From: Ornithodoros turicata
Lineage: Eukaryota; Arthropoda; Arachnida; Ixodida; Argasidae
Assembly: GCF_037126465.1 (NCBI RefSeq)
Contig: NC_088204.1
Location: 21,954,804-22,018,803, forward strand
DNA: 64,000 nucleotides
Direction of reading: 5' to 3'
Made by a program: the position numbers and the translations under genes
The notes under the pieces: generated by a model
The model's input: the letters and a program-made list of their open reading frames with translations, nothing else
What the model was told of the DNA's origin: nothing
Database searches by the model: none
Shown: positions 11,471 through 22,289 of the stretch, in pieces
How the letters are laid out: the number at the start of each line of letters is the position of its first letter
How positions within the stretch are numbered: position 1 is the stretch's first letter

Positions 11471-11977
11471 TATATTCAAGAGTATTGCCGAGAGGGGGCA
11501 GCCCTGTCGTAACCCTCTCGAAATAGGCATTATTTCGGTTTCGTAGTTCCCCAAACAGTAGATGCCTGTGCAGTTGGACTATAGGTATTCTGAAGGGCGT
11601 CAACTATTTCATCGTCCACCCCAATCTTACTGAGCTCGCTCTAGAGCCTCTTGTGTGAGATATACGGTCGTAAGCTTTTTCTGATTTCAGGAACACCAGG
11701 CTTAGTTCGGCCTTGTCCGCCATCGAGGTCTCAATCACTTGTGTCTGGGTGAAAATGTTGACGCTACCGCGACGTCCACTTCGAAGCCCATTGTGGGTTT
11801 CGCTGAAATATGCCTTTTCAGACACCAGTCCATGATTCTATAATATGGGATGAACATAAGAAGCGTGAGACGTTGCTTAGTATATGGTGATTTGTCTGTA
11901 AGAGTCTACACTTTAAAAACAAAGGGGGGTGATGCCGGAATAGCTTGCCAGTGTTGGCCGCACACCAGTGTGCATCA

Positions 11978-12526
11978 CTGTAAAAACAGAACTTGACCAC
12001 ATAGTAGGGTGCAGGCCCACCATTGCACAGAGTCATATTACTCTCGATTTGTGGAAAGCGTGGGGCGTACGCACTTTTTGGCACTGCATAAGTGTTCCAA
12101 AGGGGGGGGGGGAGGGCATCGAAGTATCTTGCCGTTGTTGACCGCACTCAAGTGGGCATCGTCACGACTATAGGGGAAGAAAAAGGAGGAGGAGAGGAGA
12201 GATGACGATTTCAGAGTGGGGCATAGGCAGATTGACCGATACTGATGGGACGGAGGCACACTGTAGATGAGAGATGCGCTAGAGTGGTCTTTCCGCGAGG
12301 CCCGTTCCTTGAAGAAAATGCACGAGGTCGCGAGTTTTTGAAAGTCGCTCTCCATAAGAACATTCGAGGAAGAGGACGTCCGTCAGTATGCCAGGCCTGG
12401 CGTGGGGAAGGTGGGTTTCCCGCTGCGTACCCCAAAAGGCGTACGCCACCCGTTTTTAACCAATCGAGGGGCACACCGATGTCATTCGGGATGATGATTG
12501 GATAAGAGCGTGCTATGTATTGAAGG
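11978..12526. mobile_element. MITE family A, two separated halves (copy 4)
   Basis: The left half (about 11,978-12,100) has ACAGAACTTGACCACATAG and a GGGGCGTACGC stem. The right half (about 12,430-12,526) has AAAGGCGTACGCC, ATGTCATTCGGGATGATG and AGAGCGTGCTATG. About 330 bp of other sequence lies between them. This is either an insertion into one MITE or two solo halves. Both are strongly diverged. Confidence 0.5.
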
Positions 12527-12530
12527 GAGC

Positions 12531-12602
12531 CAGTCATGACATTGCCCACTACTGTGAGTCCGACACCGGCGAGCCCTTTCACCAGCATCACCACCACCAT
12601 CC
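12531..12602 (+). repeat. SINE-2 3' fragment with CAC-rich tail
   Basis: Matches the 3' part of the SINE at 42,715-42,950 (inverse there): CATGACATTGCCCAC, GAGCCCTTTCACCAGCA and a terminal CAC/ACC repeat. The tRNA-like head is absent. Confidence 0.6.
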
Positions 12603-13230
12603 TGTCTTTAGAGTGTAGGCCAATTGCCATACTAAGCAACGTCGGCATCGGTGGCAACGAAAAAGCGGGCCAACTAGCACCTGCCACACCGCAGCACCAC
12701 TGCCGGACCACAGCGCTATTCCACAGTTTTCTAACTTCACGAGACAGTAAGAGAAAATTTGTCCTCAATGGCATAGCTCCACATAGCTCCAGACACCATC
12801 CAGTAAGATGATGAAGAAGAAGAAGAAGCACCCTGAGGTCCGGGACATCCTGCAAAATCATCGACTTGATCTCCCGTTGAAAGGACTTTCCCACAGTAAA
12901 CGAACCCTGCTCTTCAGGTTGCGAACAGGAAGTACTTTCACTAAATCCCAATTATTCAAGATTGACTCTCTAGACAACGCAAATTGCGGACACTGTCAGC
13001 AAATTGAAGCTATCGAGCACATCCTGCTTCATTGTCATGCTGTGGTGCGAAAAAAATACCTTGAACGGTGCAGGAATTTGTCCTACATCTCAGAGGCTCT
13101 TCCAGGGACACTCAAAAACTTGCAGCCTCGTCTGCTTTCTCGAGGAGTCTGGACTCGCCCGAAGACTATGAGAGAAATTTCTTTGCTCGGACTTCTCCCC
13201 AATTCTAGCAGTGACCGCCCCACATCTTAA
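12603..13230 (+). pseudogene. Non-LTR retrotransposon 3' fragment: decayed RNase H and zinc knuckle
   Basis: Upstream, the decayed peptide SNVGIGGNEKAG corresponds to the RNase H consensus around SHVGIGGNEKAD. Downstream in another frame LLFRLRTGSTFT is followed by CGHCQQIEAIEHILLHC, a CX2C...HX4C LINE zinc motif. The frame stays open to 13,230 (about 140 residues). The two parts are in different frames separated by a GAA-rich stretch, so a frameshift has occurred. The 5' RT is missing. The segment directly abuts the SINE-2 tail. Confidence 0.75.
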
Positions 13231-13375
13231 CTTGGCCATCAACATTCCTACACCTGTTATCATATCTAATCTCATCCCATCCGTCTATAGTCGTGATACT
13301 GCCCACATAAGCAAGGCCAACAACAGGAAGCAAGTTCCGCCACGCCAGTTTTTAGAGTGTAGTCGTTCTCTTTTT

Positions 13376-13747
13376 CCTCCTCGGTAGCTCAGTCTGTAAC
13401 GTGTTGGCTTGCAGTGCTCAAGATCACGGATTCAAACTCTGCCGAGGACGATAGCAATGTGGGGGAGGCAAACATTGCATCCAGCACAGCGTGTTGCAGA
13501 TTACCGGCGCACGTCGAAAGAACCCCAAGTGGTCGTTTCTGGTTATGGTTGTGATACGACTCCAATAACGACTGTTAGGCTCCTTTGGAGTTCCGTTAAG
13601 TACTCCGTCATGTAAATCACTATGTGTTTTTCGTTTTCGAGCTCAGAAAAGGTTCCTGTGGTAGTTGTTTTATCTTCGTGTATTTCTTGTATTGACCGAA
13701 TACAGGTGCAGGAATAATCACAAAGTAAAGTTGTTGTTGTTTCTTCT
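13376..13747 (+). mobile_element. tRNA-derived SINE, Ruka-like
   Basis: The head has a tRNA-like layout: GGTAGCTCAGTCTGTAACG (box A-like) and GGATTCAAACTCTGCCGAGG (box B-like, closing an acceptor-like stem with CTCGGTAG). The body contains CGCACGTCGAAAGAACCCC. The element ends in GTTGTTGTTGTT, a typical LINE-dependent tail. I associate this pattern with the tick Ruka SINEs from memory; assignment to that family is an inference. No clean TSD was found. Confidence 0.65.
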
Positions 13748-13885
13748 CCAGTTCATGGGCAAAGTTTTCCACGTCGTCTTCATTGCTGATCTTCCACAGA
13801 CCAACCTACAGCTTTATGATTTTCTTCTGTTTTGCTTTCCATTAAAGGCCTATTTTTTGTGCGGTTGTAGAGGACGATGGTCTTC

Positions 13886-14085
13886 CTCTACATGAGTCCT
13901 GACCAGCGATGGTAGAATGTCCAAGCGGGCAGATGTGCGTGGTACGTCTCACGCTAGGGCGGTGCCGGTAGATCTGGTTGGCAGGCGCAGTGGCGCGTGG
14001 CAGCAGAGGCGCGTCGTGGTCGTCCTCCGGTCGCCACAGTTGTTGCCACTGCTCTTTACGTCGTCTTGTCGGTGCTCATGGACAA
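13886..14085. repeat. Dispersed repeat, family R1 (second copy)
   Basis: Homologous to positions 1-190, sharing CTACATGAGTCCTGACC, GCGGGCAGATG, GGTGCCGGTAGA and GTGGCAGCAGAGGC. The copies differ by several indels. Function unknown. Confidence 0.6.
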
Positions 14086-14165
14086 GGTGGTGGTGATGGT
14101 GATGTGATAAAAAAAAATGGGGATGTGAGTTACGACGAATTCGAACTGGCTGTCCCAGGGCACTT
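14086..14165 (-). repeat. Retroposon tail fragment, family T
   Basis: Contains GATGTGAT repeats followed by ATGGGGATGTGAGTTACGAC and AACTGGCTGTCCCAG. It is the same unit as 40,831-40,970 and (inverse) 23,737-23,814, both flanked by target duplications. Read on the minus strand it ends in an ATCAC repeat tail, as non-LTR retroposons do. Confidence 0.6.
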
Positions 14166-14829
14166 ACATATCATGGACAAGGAAACGGGCTTATATAACT
14201 TACTTTTTTGGGTGAGAACATAATCTATGGTCGAATGATGTGTCTCACTGTTCCATGTTACCTGTCCGGTGCAGCTGTCACTCATATTTAGTAAATGGTG
14301 GTTCTGCTGCTGTTGCTGTGCTGAAAGTTCTGCTGTTCCACCATGCCCTTAAATTGTTCACTAGTTTGTCTCCTCCATCTATAGCTCCATCCAGTGAGAG
14401 TTGAACTTGCCCACTATGACTACTGTGCCCAGTCTTCCCCTGAGCAAGATGTGTCTGTGAGGGCACCCATAGGTTTCCTCGTTCTATGTGCTTTTATTGC
14501 GTTTGCCGTGGCCATGCACAGCACTGGTACACAGAGTCCTTGTTCGCCTACAGCTGTGACGATTAGCCATAGGTGTTCCGCGCTGGCTGACGAACAGTGT
14601 TTTAAATGAACGCGTTCACACATGTCCCTGTTCGCGAGGGAGCCCACCGCTGCTTTTCCGATTGCCAGTTTGCCTAAGGGCGCCGAACCATGCCCATGCA
14701 CTCGTGCTCCAAGAGCGGTGTTTCCGCGTTCCGTACGTGCATGTCGGCGACTGCGTAATTTGCATATACGTTGTTGTTCATTCTACTCGCATTTGAGATC
14801 GTTTCACTTGAATTTTCTTCCACCTGATA
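14166..14829. other. No gene recognised
   Basis: Overlapping short ORFs on both strands have no recognisable motif. Nothing further can be supported. Confidence 0.35.
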
Positions 14830-15010
14830 GGTTTTGTTTTGACGAAAGATGGCGTCAACGTGTATCGTAGCGGTTTCTTTCTCTGGTTCCCGGAAGCGCT
14901 TTCTGGTTCGGCTCCGATCTTTGCCGCTCCACTAAGAAGCGACAGACCGACCGATCGGCCGTATGGAGCGCGCAGGTTCTCGGAAAGTCTCTGTCGTCAG
15001 TGACAACATA
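14830..15010. repeat. Dispersed repeat, inverse of 7,820-8,110
   Basis: GACGAAAGATGGCGTC, GGTTTCTTTCTCTGG and ACCGACCGATCGGCCGTATG match the earlier copy in reverse complement and in order. Its class is unknown. Confidence 0.55.
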
Positions 15011-17172
15011 AGCTCTACAATTGGGACCGCCCACTCATCCGTGGAAGTCGCCTGCGATTGGCTACCAGCCCTTGCACGACGCCCTCGCTTCGCGATGTAG
15101 TGCCGGCTCTCTCTCTCCCCACTGCCCCACTTGGCCGCGCCGCACTACATTCGCGCGCGCGGAGCGATTCTTGTGTGTGGGCGGAATCAAATGTATGACT
15201 TATGTTCTCACTGACTATAGTGTTGAGCTCCTTGACCTTAGGCGGAGATGAAATCAAGAGCACTTTTAAAAAGCTCGGGAAGAGATGCAGCCTCCAGGTT
15301 TGCGAGCTGACATGGCAACAGCCTGAGTACACAGTGGAAGGAGTCGAAGTTCAAGGACAGGATATGTTCCTTACGTTATTTTCAGTTTATTTATTTTTAT
15401 CAATTAAGAAACCAGTGAGCTGGACTAGACTGGTTTCACATTTGGAGCGAAGGTCCACCTCTAATTTTAAAATACGATACAGCGTTGCACCACCTATAGT
15501 CCAGTGCATGGGGACAGCGAAGTGTTCGTCTGTTTCTTCTGTGTTCTTGTGTCTTGTGCGCTACCAGTATGATCAACGTGTGGTACACACTTACCTCAAT
15601 TCCGAACTATCGTGGCGCTGCACCCGATACGCCTACATGTAAACGGAAACGTAGACTTCATTCAAAGTGCAACTTGGGCACGATACGCTTCCTTCGCATT
15701 CATGTAAACGTCGCCATAGAATACATTCTGCATACCAGACGGTCGGTCAGCTGTACTAAACCAGCGCCGCAATTGAATTCTATGGATGGCCGCGCAGCAG
15801 CGTCGAACGCTATATGCATCGATTAATTACATGAATTGGGGCAAATCCTCTAATTTATTTATTTTACCTTTGGGAATTAGAGAGGGAAGTGGGTATATAA
15901 CATCAGTTAGCAAAAAACTACGTAGAAATAGCGAAACACTTTTACTGTTTTACGGTACGTGACAAAGTACTACACAATCTAAACTACACGAAAAACAGAG
16001 TACTAACGTTGTATGAAACAATACTCATGTACTGCATCCTTCTAAATTTGTCGGCACCAACTAATTTCGATATGTCCTCAGAGCGGCAGTCACGCACAAT
16101 CTGGTTTCAGTTAAATTAATGAGAACGACACAAAATGAAAGCATTAGCGGGACGGTGACGAACAGCGTGCTCACGGTACCGACTCTTCTGTCGTAAATCA
16201 AAGAGCGTCCGTCCATTGGTCGTTCCAGCGTCACACGTGACATCGCACGTGAACGAAGCGCAAACATCGGGATGCGAATCACGTCCAGGTTACCACGCAC
16301 CCCGTAAATAATACTGGTACGGGGAGGAGCAATATAGACGACTCTCTCTAAATCAAGCCCACTTCGTGGCACACTTCGTTCGGCGTGCCTGCTGCCAGGA
16401 TTTATGACTTCCACCGTTATCTCAGCGCTACAGTTATCGCTCGTCTGGACGACAAGGTGACACTATGGCCAGTGGACAGGAGAGTAATAAAATTGCAATG
16501 TATCAGAGTGCAAGTGGTAAAAATTCGTAGTATGTAGACGTAAAGGAGATAATAAATAAACGGACGGCCCTCCATAGAAAGTCGCCGTTTTCTTTTTCCT
16601 CCCTACTGGAGTTGACGTCATGATCACCACATCGATCTGAAAGGAGCATAAATGAAATGCTCAGCCTAGACATCTCTGCGAATAATCCTGCCTGACAGAA
16701 CCAGGAAGCAGAAGCGTTCGGTCGGACGGACGCAGCCACACGTCATGCGCCCCTCTTATACCTCACATTCAAGTCGCGTTTATTTCGCCAATGGTGATGC
16801 GAAGCAGGTGTTTCGCCTTCTCAGAGTTTGTAGAGAATATGAGGTCGTTATTCGTGCTCCTGGTCAGTGTGCCGGATCTAGACAGGAAGGGGGCTCTATC
16901 AGGGCCCTCGCTTCGCAAAGTCCGTCTTTCACCGCTTATATATCCAGTCAGAATTTTTATAGGACACAATTTTTGTTGTGCTGTGCAAAATAAAACAGAA
17001 GTAATATCATATGAAAGACGGCCCTCGATCTCTACGTTGTAGCACGACGCCCCTATACAGTTGGTTAGGTAATCAATGAATCAAGTATATTGCAGCTCGC
17101 TGCCGCACCATTCACATTGGCTACCCATGCCCGTGATCGAACATCGTCGTGCTCTGATGTATTCCCTGAACT
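15011..17172. other. No gene recognised
   Basis: About 2.1 kb with many short overlapping ORFs and no recognised domain. Positions 15,080-15,165 contain a short imperfect inverted pair (CGCGATGTAGTGCCGGC and CGCCGCACTACATTCGCG). I see no transposon ends. Confidence 0.4.
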
Positions 17173-17909
17173 CTCAGAACAGAACTTCACCGTATAGCAC
17201 GTTGTCCGCCATCCGTTGTCACGAATGATAGGGTTACCGCTTCTGATTCGGTGAGCGAGCTGATATGTAGTGGTGATGCGCAAAGTTCTTTGCAGAGCAA
17301 AAAAGAAAAACAAAACGAAACGAAGATTGCGAAACATTACGTCTTTCTGTGACTCTAAGTGAGGGCGGAGATATCGACGCTACCGTCGCTCTTTTGCCGA
17401 TCCCTTGAGGTGCGCAACAGACGGCAGAGCTGAAATAATTAGGTCTGTGGGGCGCGCTGCGATTACTTTCGTGCTCCGTCAGTGGTTCGAGCGCATCATG
17501 TGAAGATCAGACTTTAATATCACAATAGCAATGTGCTCCCTAAAGTCAATAATTAAAAAAGTTGATTAAAATAGCTCTGTTAATTAGTCCTCTAAATGAG
17601 AATAAACACGGCTTCCTAGTAGCAGTTCCGTCGAATAATCAATGACGAAATGACGTCGTCAATCAATGACACGTGCGTCAATAAATGCTGCGGGGTCGAG
17701 CAATCAATGACGTCGCAATGACGAAAGAAAAAGCGTCCTAAGACAAGTCACCCTTTTATGAAAATTTGTTGCAGCCAAAAAGAAACAACCTGTAACGACG
17801 TACGCCCCTCTTTCTCTTTAAATCAGAAGCGATCACCCTATCATTTGTGGCAGTGCGGTTGGTTGGCGCACAACGTGCTGTACGGTGAAGTTCCTTTCTG
17901 AGAGCGTGG
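17173..17909. mobile_element. MITE family A, separated halves (copy 5)
   Basis: The left half (17,173-17,250) has AACTTCACCGTATAGCACG and ACCGCTTCTGATTC. The right half (17,790-17,909) has AATCAGAAGCGATCACCC and GTGCTGTACGGTGAAGTT. The halves are complementary, so they look like one palindrome separated by about 540 bp of unidentified sequence. Confidence 0.5.
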
Positions 17910-17914
17910 TCTTT

Positions 17915-18163
17915 CACTCTTAGAAATGAACTTCACCGCATAGCACGCTCCTAGCCAACCGTAATCTCGAATGATATCGTTATCAGTCCTGATTTGTTGA
18001 AAACGGGAGGCGCACGCCTTTTTTGTGACACTTATGCTGTTCATAATTGTCACAAAAAAGGCGTACGCCTCCCGGTTTCAACAAATCAGGGAAGACGACG
18101 ATATCATTCGAGAGGATGGTTGGCTAGGACCGTGCTGTGCGGTGAAGTTCATTTTTAAGAGTG
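17915..18163. mobile_element. Palindromic MITE, family A copy 6 (well preserved)
   Basis: Starts CACTCTTAGAAATGAACTTC and ends GTTCATTTTTAAGAGTG. The whole length folds into a near-perfect stem with GGCGCACGCC and GGCGTACGCC near the tip and a small loop around TTATGCTGTTCATAA. The interior blocks are GAATGATATCGTTATC and its inverse. Confidence 0.85.
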
Positions 18164-18195
18164 TTCGCAGTGACACCGGTCTCATCTCTATTCTA

Positions 18196-18463
18196 CAATC
18201 TTAAAAATGAACTTCACCACATAGCACGCACCTAGCCAACCATCATCTCGAATGACATCGTTCTCTCCCCGCATTTGTTGAAAACGGGGAGGTGTACGCC
18301 TTTTTGTGACCCTGATGTAGAAATGTTAAGTGTCACAAAATGGCCTACGCCCCGCGCCTCCCATAAATCAAGATACCCGTCAAGATCAAGAGTGATAGAG
18401 GTATCACTCTGTACAATGGTTGGCTTACTGCGTGCTATGTGGTGAAGCTGTGTTTCAAGGGTG
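18196..18463. mobile_element. Palindromic MITE, family A copy 7 (diverged)
   Basis: Starts CAATCTTAAAAATGAAC and ends near GTTTCAAGGGTG, with ACCACATAGCACGC and GCGTGCTATGTGGTG arms. The right stem is diverged around 18,355-18,420 and there is a loop insertion. TA flanks both ends (TCTA / GTAT). Confidence 0.7.
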
Positions 18464-18506
18464 TATACAATGTTAAAACAGACGGCGAGGGACGTCGAAG
18501 CTGGCT

Positions 18507-18665
18507 CGCTGATGGTCGTGGTGATGGTGAAAAGGCTCGTGGTTGTCGGCCTCACAGAGGTGGGCTACGTCACGACTGACGCCCTGGGGTGTGTGTCCGG
18601 GGCCGACTTCTAAGGGAACTGTGCCCATATATATGTCCGAAAGCGTCTGAGGCTTGCCGAACTTT
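18507..18665 (-). repeat. SINE-2 fragment
   Basis: Carries GGTGATGGTGAAAAGGCTCG, GTCGGCCTCACAGAGGTGGG, CACGACTGACGCCCTGGGG and TCTAAGGGAACTGTGCC, as in the fuller copy at 42,715. The copy is in minus orientation and lacks the tRNA-like head. Confidence 0.6.
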
Positions 18666-18666
18666 A

Positions 18667-19392
18667 TCCCGTAGCACGCTCCTAGCCAACCATTCCGAAC
18701 GATATCAATCTGTGTCCCGATTCATGTATTCGCTAGACCCAAATTTGTCGTTTTCTTTCCCTGCCCGTATATTTCGCCATTTTACCTTCCTCCTGCGTAG
18801 TCCCCGCCTCAATGTGTCTTTCACCCCGCAATTCAAGTGCACGATCAGATGCTGTGACACAACCCTCTGTTCCACCTGCGGTGTCGTGGCGATCACCCAG
18901 CACATTCTTATGGAATGTGCACTCTGCCGCCCGCAAAGGCGTATACGTGTGATGAGCATTGTTCGTATCAACAAGAGGCCTCTCAATTTAGCTGCACTCC
19001 TTGGCCCTTATGAGGACCCTGTGCTCCATCGTCGGGTCCTTCACCTGTTCATGGACTTTCTGTCGTCCACTGGATTTCTCCAGACGGTTTAAAAATTTCT
19101 CGCTCTCGACGCTCTCGTATTTTCATCCTTCCTTCATCATCTTCACATAATGTTCCACGTGCAATGGGGTAGGATACCGCACCATCGCGGTGAAACACCC
19201 CATGTCATCGTCATCATCTGCTGTTGTTGTTGTGTCTCGATTTGTTCAAAACAGTGGCAGGCACCTACCTGAGACATGCATAGTGTGTCCCAGGCATAGG
19301 CGCTCCTCCCATTTTCAACGAATCAGGACACATAATGATATCAATCAATGGCGGGGCTGTGCTATCCGTTGAAGTTCTGTTTTAACCGTGTT
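18667..19392. mobile_element. MITE family A interrupted by a LINE fragment (copy 8)
   Basis: The left part (18,667-18,722) has GTAGCACGCTCCTAGCCAACC. The right part (19,232-19,392) continues with GATTTGTTCAAAACAG, a CAGGCATAGGCGC stem and CCGTTGAAGTTCTG. The interruption is the retrotransposon at 18,723-19,231, which explains why the two halves are separated. Confidence 0.7.
18723..19231 (+). pseudogene. 5'-truncated LINE 3' end with 11-bp target duplication
   Basis: The open frame reaching 19,092 carries the LINE C-terminal zinc motif (CSTCGVVAITQHILMEC) and LLGPYEDPVLHRRVLHLF, ending STGFLQTV. It lacks RT and endonuclease. It is flanked by GTGTCCCGATT (18,712-18,722) and GTGTCTCGATT (19,232-19,242), 10 of 11 matching, inside a MITE. 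The 3'UTR ends in a TCATC and GTTGTTGTTGT tail. It arose by target-primed reverse transcription with heavy 5' truncation. Confidence 0.82.
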
Positions 19393-19462
19393 TAATACGC
19401 CTGCGTACCCCTGTGTGATGTGTATTTTGTTCATGTTTTCCCCGCCTCTAATGTTGACCTAC

Positions 19463-19531
19463 ACCCTTAAAGTGTTGGTGGTGATGAAAGGGCTCGCCGT
19501 GGTCGGCCCCAACGTCACGACTGACGCCCTG
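19463..19531 (-). repeat. SINE-2 fragment
   Basis: Short match to the SINE at 42,715: GTGATGAAAGGGCTCGCCG, GGTCGGCC, AACGTCACGACTGACGCCC. Confidence 0.5.
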
Positions 19532-19544
19532 GGGGAATGAACTT

Positions 19545-19771
19545 CTTAACGATGAACTTCACCACGCTCCTAGCCAACATGACATCGTTACCTCCCCTGA
19601 TTTGTTGAAAATGAGGGACGTACGACTTTTTGTGACACTTATGCAGAAATGTTAATTGCCACGAAAAGGCGTACGTCAAGCGCTTTCCTCAAATCAAGAG
19701 TGATAGAGGTATCATTCTGTTCAATGCTTGACCTTCAGCGTGCGATCTGGTGAAGTTTCGTTTTGAGAGTG
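19545..19771. mobile_element. Palindromic MITE, family A copy 9 (diverged)
   Basis: AACTTCACCACGCTCCTAGCC on the left and GCGTGCGATCTGGTGAAG on the right. The stem pairs ACGTACGACTTTTTGTG with CACGAAAAGGCGTACGT. The left arm has lost several bases relative to other copies. Confidence 0.65.
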
Positions 19772-19853
19772 TTCCGCCTCCACTGACAGGTCGACCACAC
19801 ACTTCAGCGTCGTCCATCGGTATTCCATCGGTATTCAGAAATACCCTAGTCAG

Positions 19854-20130
19854 ACGGGGGGGGGGTATATTAAGGTAGTTAGCTGAACGGCGGTAACTTC
19901 ACCTGCAGCCAACCATCATGTCGAATGCCGTCGTTCTCTGCCCTGATTTGTTGAAAATGGGAGGCGTAGGCCTTTTTTGTGACAAATATCATAATTGTCA
20001 CAAAAAAGGCGCATGCCTCCCGTTTTTACCAAATCGGGGCATAGAACGATGTCTTTGGAAATGATGGTTGGGCTACAGGTGAAGTTACGGCCGTTCAGCT
20101 AACGGCCTTAAGTTTGCCGACTGACTAGGG
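19854..20130. mobile_element. Palindromic MITE, family B copy 2
   Basis: Ends CCCTAGTCAGACGG and CCGACTGACTAGGG. A G-run has replaced part of the left arm (19,866-19,874). The inner arms GGCCGTTCAGCTAACGGCC and the CACAAAAAAGGCGCATGCC stem match family B copy 1. This uninterrupted copy shows what the element at 6,004 looked like before insertion. Confidence 0.8.
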
Positions 20131-22289
20131 CATAATACGTTTAAGTCATACTGGAGTTAAAATACTGTACACAGCTGACCTTCTTCCATTAACATGAACC
20201 ACCATGCGCTACGCCGCATGGCAAATAGATGGGTCCACACGACACACTACCTTCCAGCGCTGTTATCGTAGACCCAAACTTTAGCGTACCCCCCCCCCCA
20301 CCCGAAATACAAAGTTAAGCACGTGCAGGTTGTAATTGAAGTGGGTCCACGAGTCTTCGTAGCTCCCTAAAACAATACTAGAACACAACAGAAAAGGCGA
20401 TGCGTGAACAAAATGAAATATAGACACAGGTTTCGCTTTTTATACTGGTGCGTTGATCGATAGATTGACGCAACAGTCAGATTTGTCAGTACCGGGACAA
20501 AAAAAGAATACATGCTGGACTTGCTGTTTCTTGTAGAAGCTGGCGTTACAGCCATGCATATGCTACAGCCATTTTCTCTCAAAGAAGCTGTCTCTGCCAC
20601 TTTCCAGTGGGAGCAACCGCGTCCATAATAACGCGCTATTATTCTGGAAACGGAATCCGCAGAAATACATGTCAAGCTTTAGCTGCTTTACGGCTATTAT
20701 TTTTGAATGCGTTTTGGACTGGTACCGAAACACGTACGGAGCGAGTAATTGACCAGAACACAGGAAAATGTCTGTCGGAACGCCGTGTATATGTCGTCTC
20801 AAAGAGACAGAGATAGAGGGAGATAGATAGAGACAGATAGAGAGAGAGAAAGAGAGAGAGAGTACAAACTTCCCACTCGAGAAGCAAATGCATAGCTCAC
20901 TGCAAGTACAAGTGCTACACCAGCAACTCCTTGTGCCCCGTGGGAAGCGTTCAAGTACCACGTTTAACAAACGCCACTACTTTGCCTGGGATGCAGAGGG
21001 ACACGTACATATACATATAAAGGAAGCGAAAAACGAGAACCAAAGCTAAAAGAAATGAGCGCCTCAATGGCCGAGTGAAATGTGCGTGACCTGCCATGCG
21101 CGCCATCTCGTAACATCTTCTTCTGTCGCCTGCTGGTCGTCCGCCATTGTCGCCGTCTGCGAAGAAATGGCGCGTGAACGCAGCTCGACATCCCCCGCTG
21201 CTTAAGATCCTGCCACTCGTTTTTAGCGAAACGCATTTTCTTTCCGTATGAGTGCCGAGTCGCACGTTAGCCTCGACAAGGAAATAAATAATGCGTAAGT
21301 ATCAGTTTAAAGGATCTCTGCGCGATAGCGAGAGGAAAAGCCGCGTAGATGGTGACGTTCCTGTGGTGTACTTCAGTGCTGATGGGGGAAAATGTATAGG
21401 GGCTGAGTGCAGGTACTTCAGGAACGTTTGACTGGACGGTTGGTTCCATTGGAAATTGTAGCGAGGTTTCTGCGAATAACGGCTTTGAGAGTTTAGAAAG
21501 TTTAATCTTACCGTGTACTCACACGAGAGACATTCCCCGGAATACTCCAGCGTAAGATGCGCAAAACGTCATAAACGAAAAAGGCACGTGTTTTTCGTGC
21601 TCTTCTAGCCAGGGGGATATATCTTGCAGCTCGTTTCTTTAGCAGACGACAGTGCAGGTGTCGTCTGCTGTGTGCGGAGTACGCCATTCCTGATATTCCG
21701 GTGCCGTGCTAATGCTCATCATAAGACGCAGCGGAACTTCCGTCGCGTGAACAATTTTAGCTTCCACTAGAATGTTCCGTGAAGCTGTCGCTCTAGGTTA
21801 CGCGTGTTCCTCGTCGCCCTTGTGTGACTATACGCCGTAGTTGAGCTGCAGTTTAAAATCGTTCGAGACAGTTGCAAACTGGCCTGGCCAGTTGCAACCT
21901 TGGCATTGGTGGTATACGGCTCACGGGAGAAGCACGGCAGGGTGTCATATAGCTAGGCACGCGTGCCATATTAGTAGACAAGGACATATGGGCACTTGTT
22001 ACCTTCTTTCGATTACTTTTTGGAGCCCCGTGCAGTTTTACCTTCTCATCAGTTCGATTATTTAGGTAGCTTTCACACACACACCACAAGTCAACTGCTC
22101 TACTTTGCAACCGCCCAATCAATTGGCGGTCCATTAGCAATTCTGACTGCGCTTCGACAGGTATATGAACTGAGAAGGTCCCAGCAGAAACAAATCGATA
22201 CGTGCGACAGACATGAGTCATCAATGTTGCTCACAAGGATTACTGTTGCTCTTGTTGAAGCTCACATATAATTGGACAAGTGACACCCT
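20131..22289. other. No gene recognised; GA microsatellite
   Basis: No supported gene. A GATA/GA-rich microsatellite lies at about 20,805-20,862 and a polyC tract near 20,290. Short ORFs on both strands lack motifs. Confidence 0.4.

Larger units (their letters stand above)
8690..11830 (-). pseudogene. Decayed non-LTR retrotransposon (RT domain), split by two later insertions
   Basis: Minus-strand pieces read in RT order. At 11,604-11,825 there is LRSGRRGS and EKAYDRISH (fingers and motif A). At 11,471-11,518 there is RGLRQGCPLSAILLNI (motif B). Near 10,519-10,540 FADG stands where FADD is expected. Near 10,420-10,480 there is a KITREDDLKYSSDKS segment. A thumb-like stretch lies at 9,980-10,245, and near 8,900-8,960 there are KKRSLETYAAY and GDRGSALL, resembling LINE C-terminal sequence. 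A foldback element (10,696-11,470) and a hAT element (9,062-9,970) interrupt it. Frameshifts and the broken catalytic box show it is dead. The clade is not fixed. Confidence 0.72.

Noticed and set aside
12211..12951. A 246-codon minus-strand frame
   Set aside because: It runs antisense through MITE halves, a SINE fragment and the decayed RNase H of a plus-strand LINE, and has no motif of its own.
17915..20130. A CRISPR-like or satellite array of regularly repeated units
   Set aside because: The units are independently inserted palindromic MITEs with variable spacing and TA flanks, and the DNA is eukaryotic.
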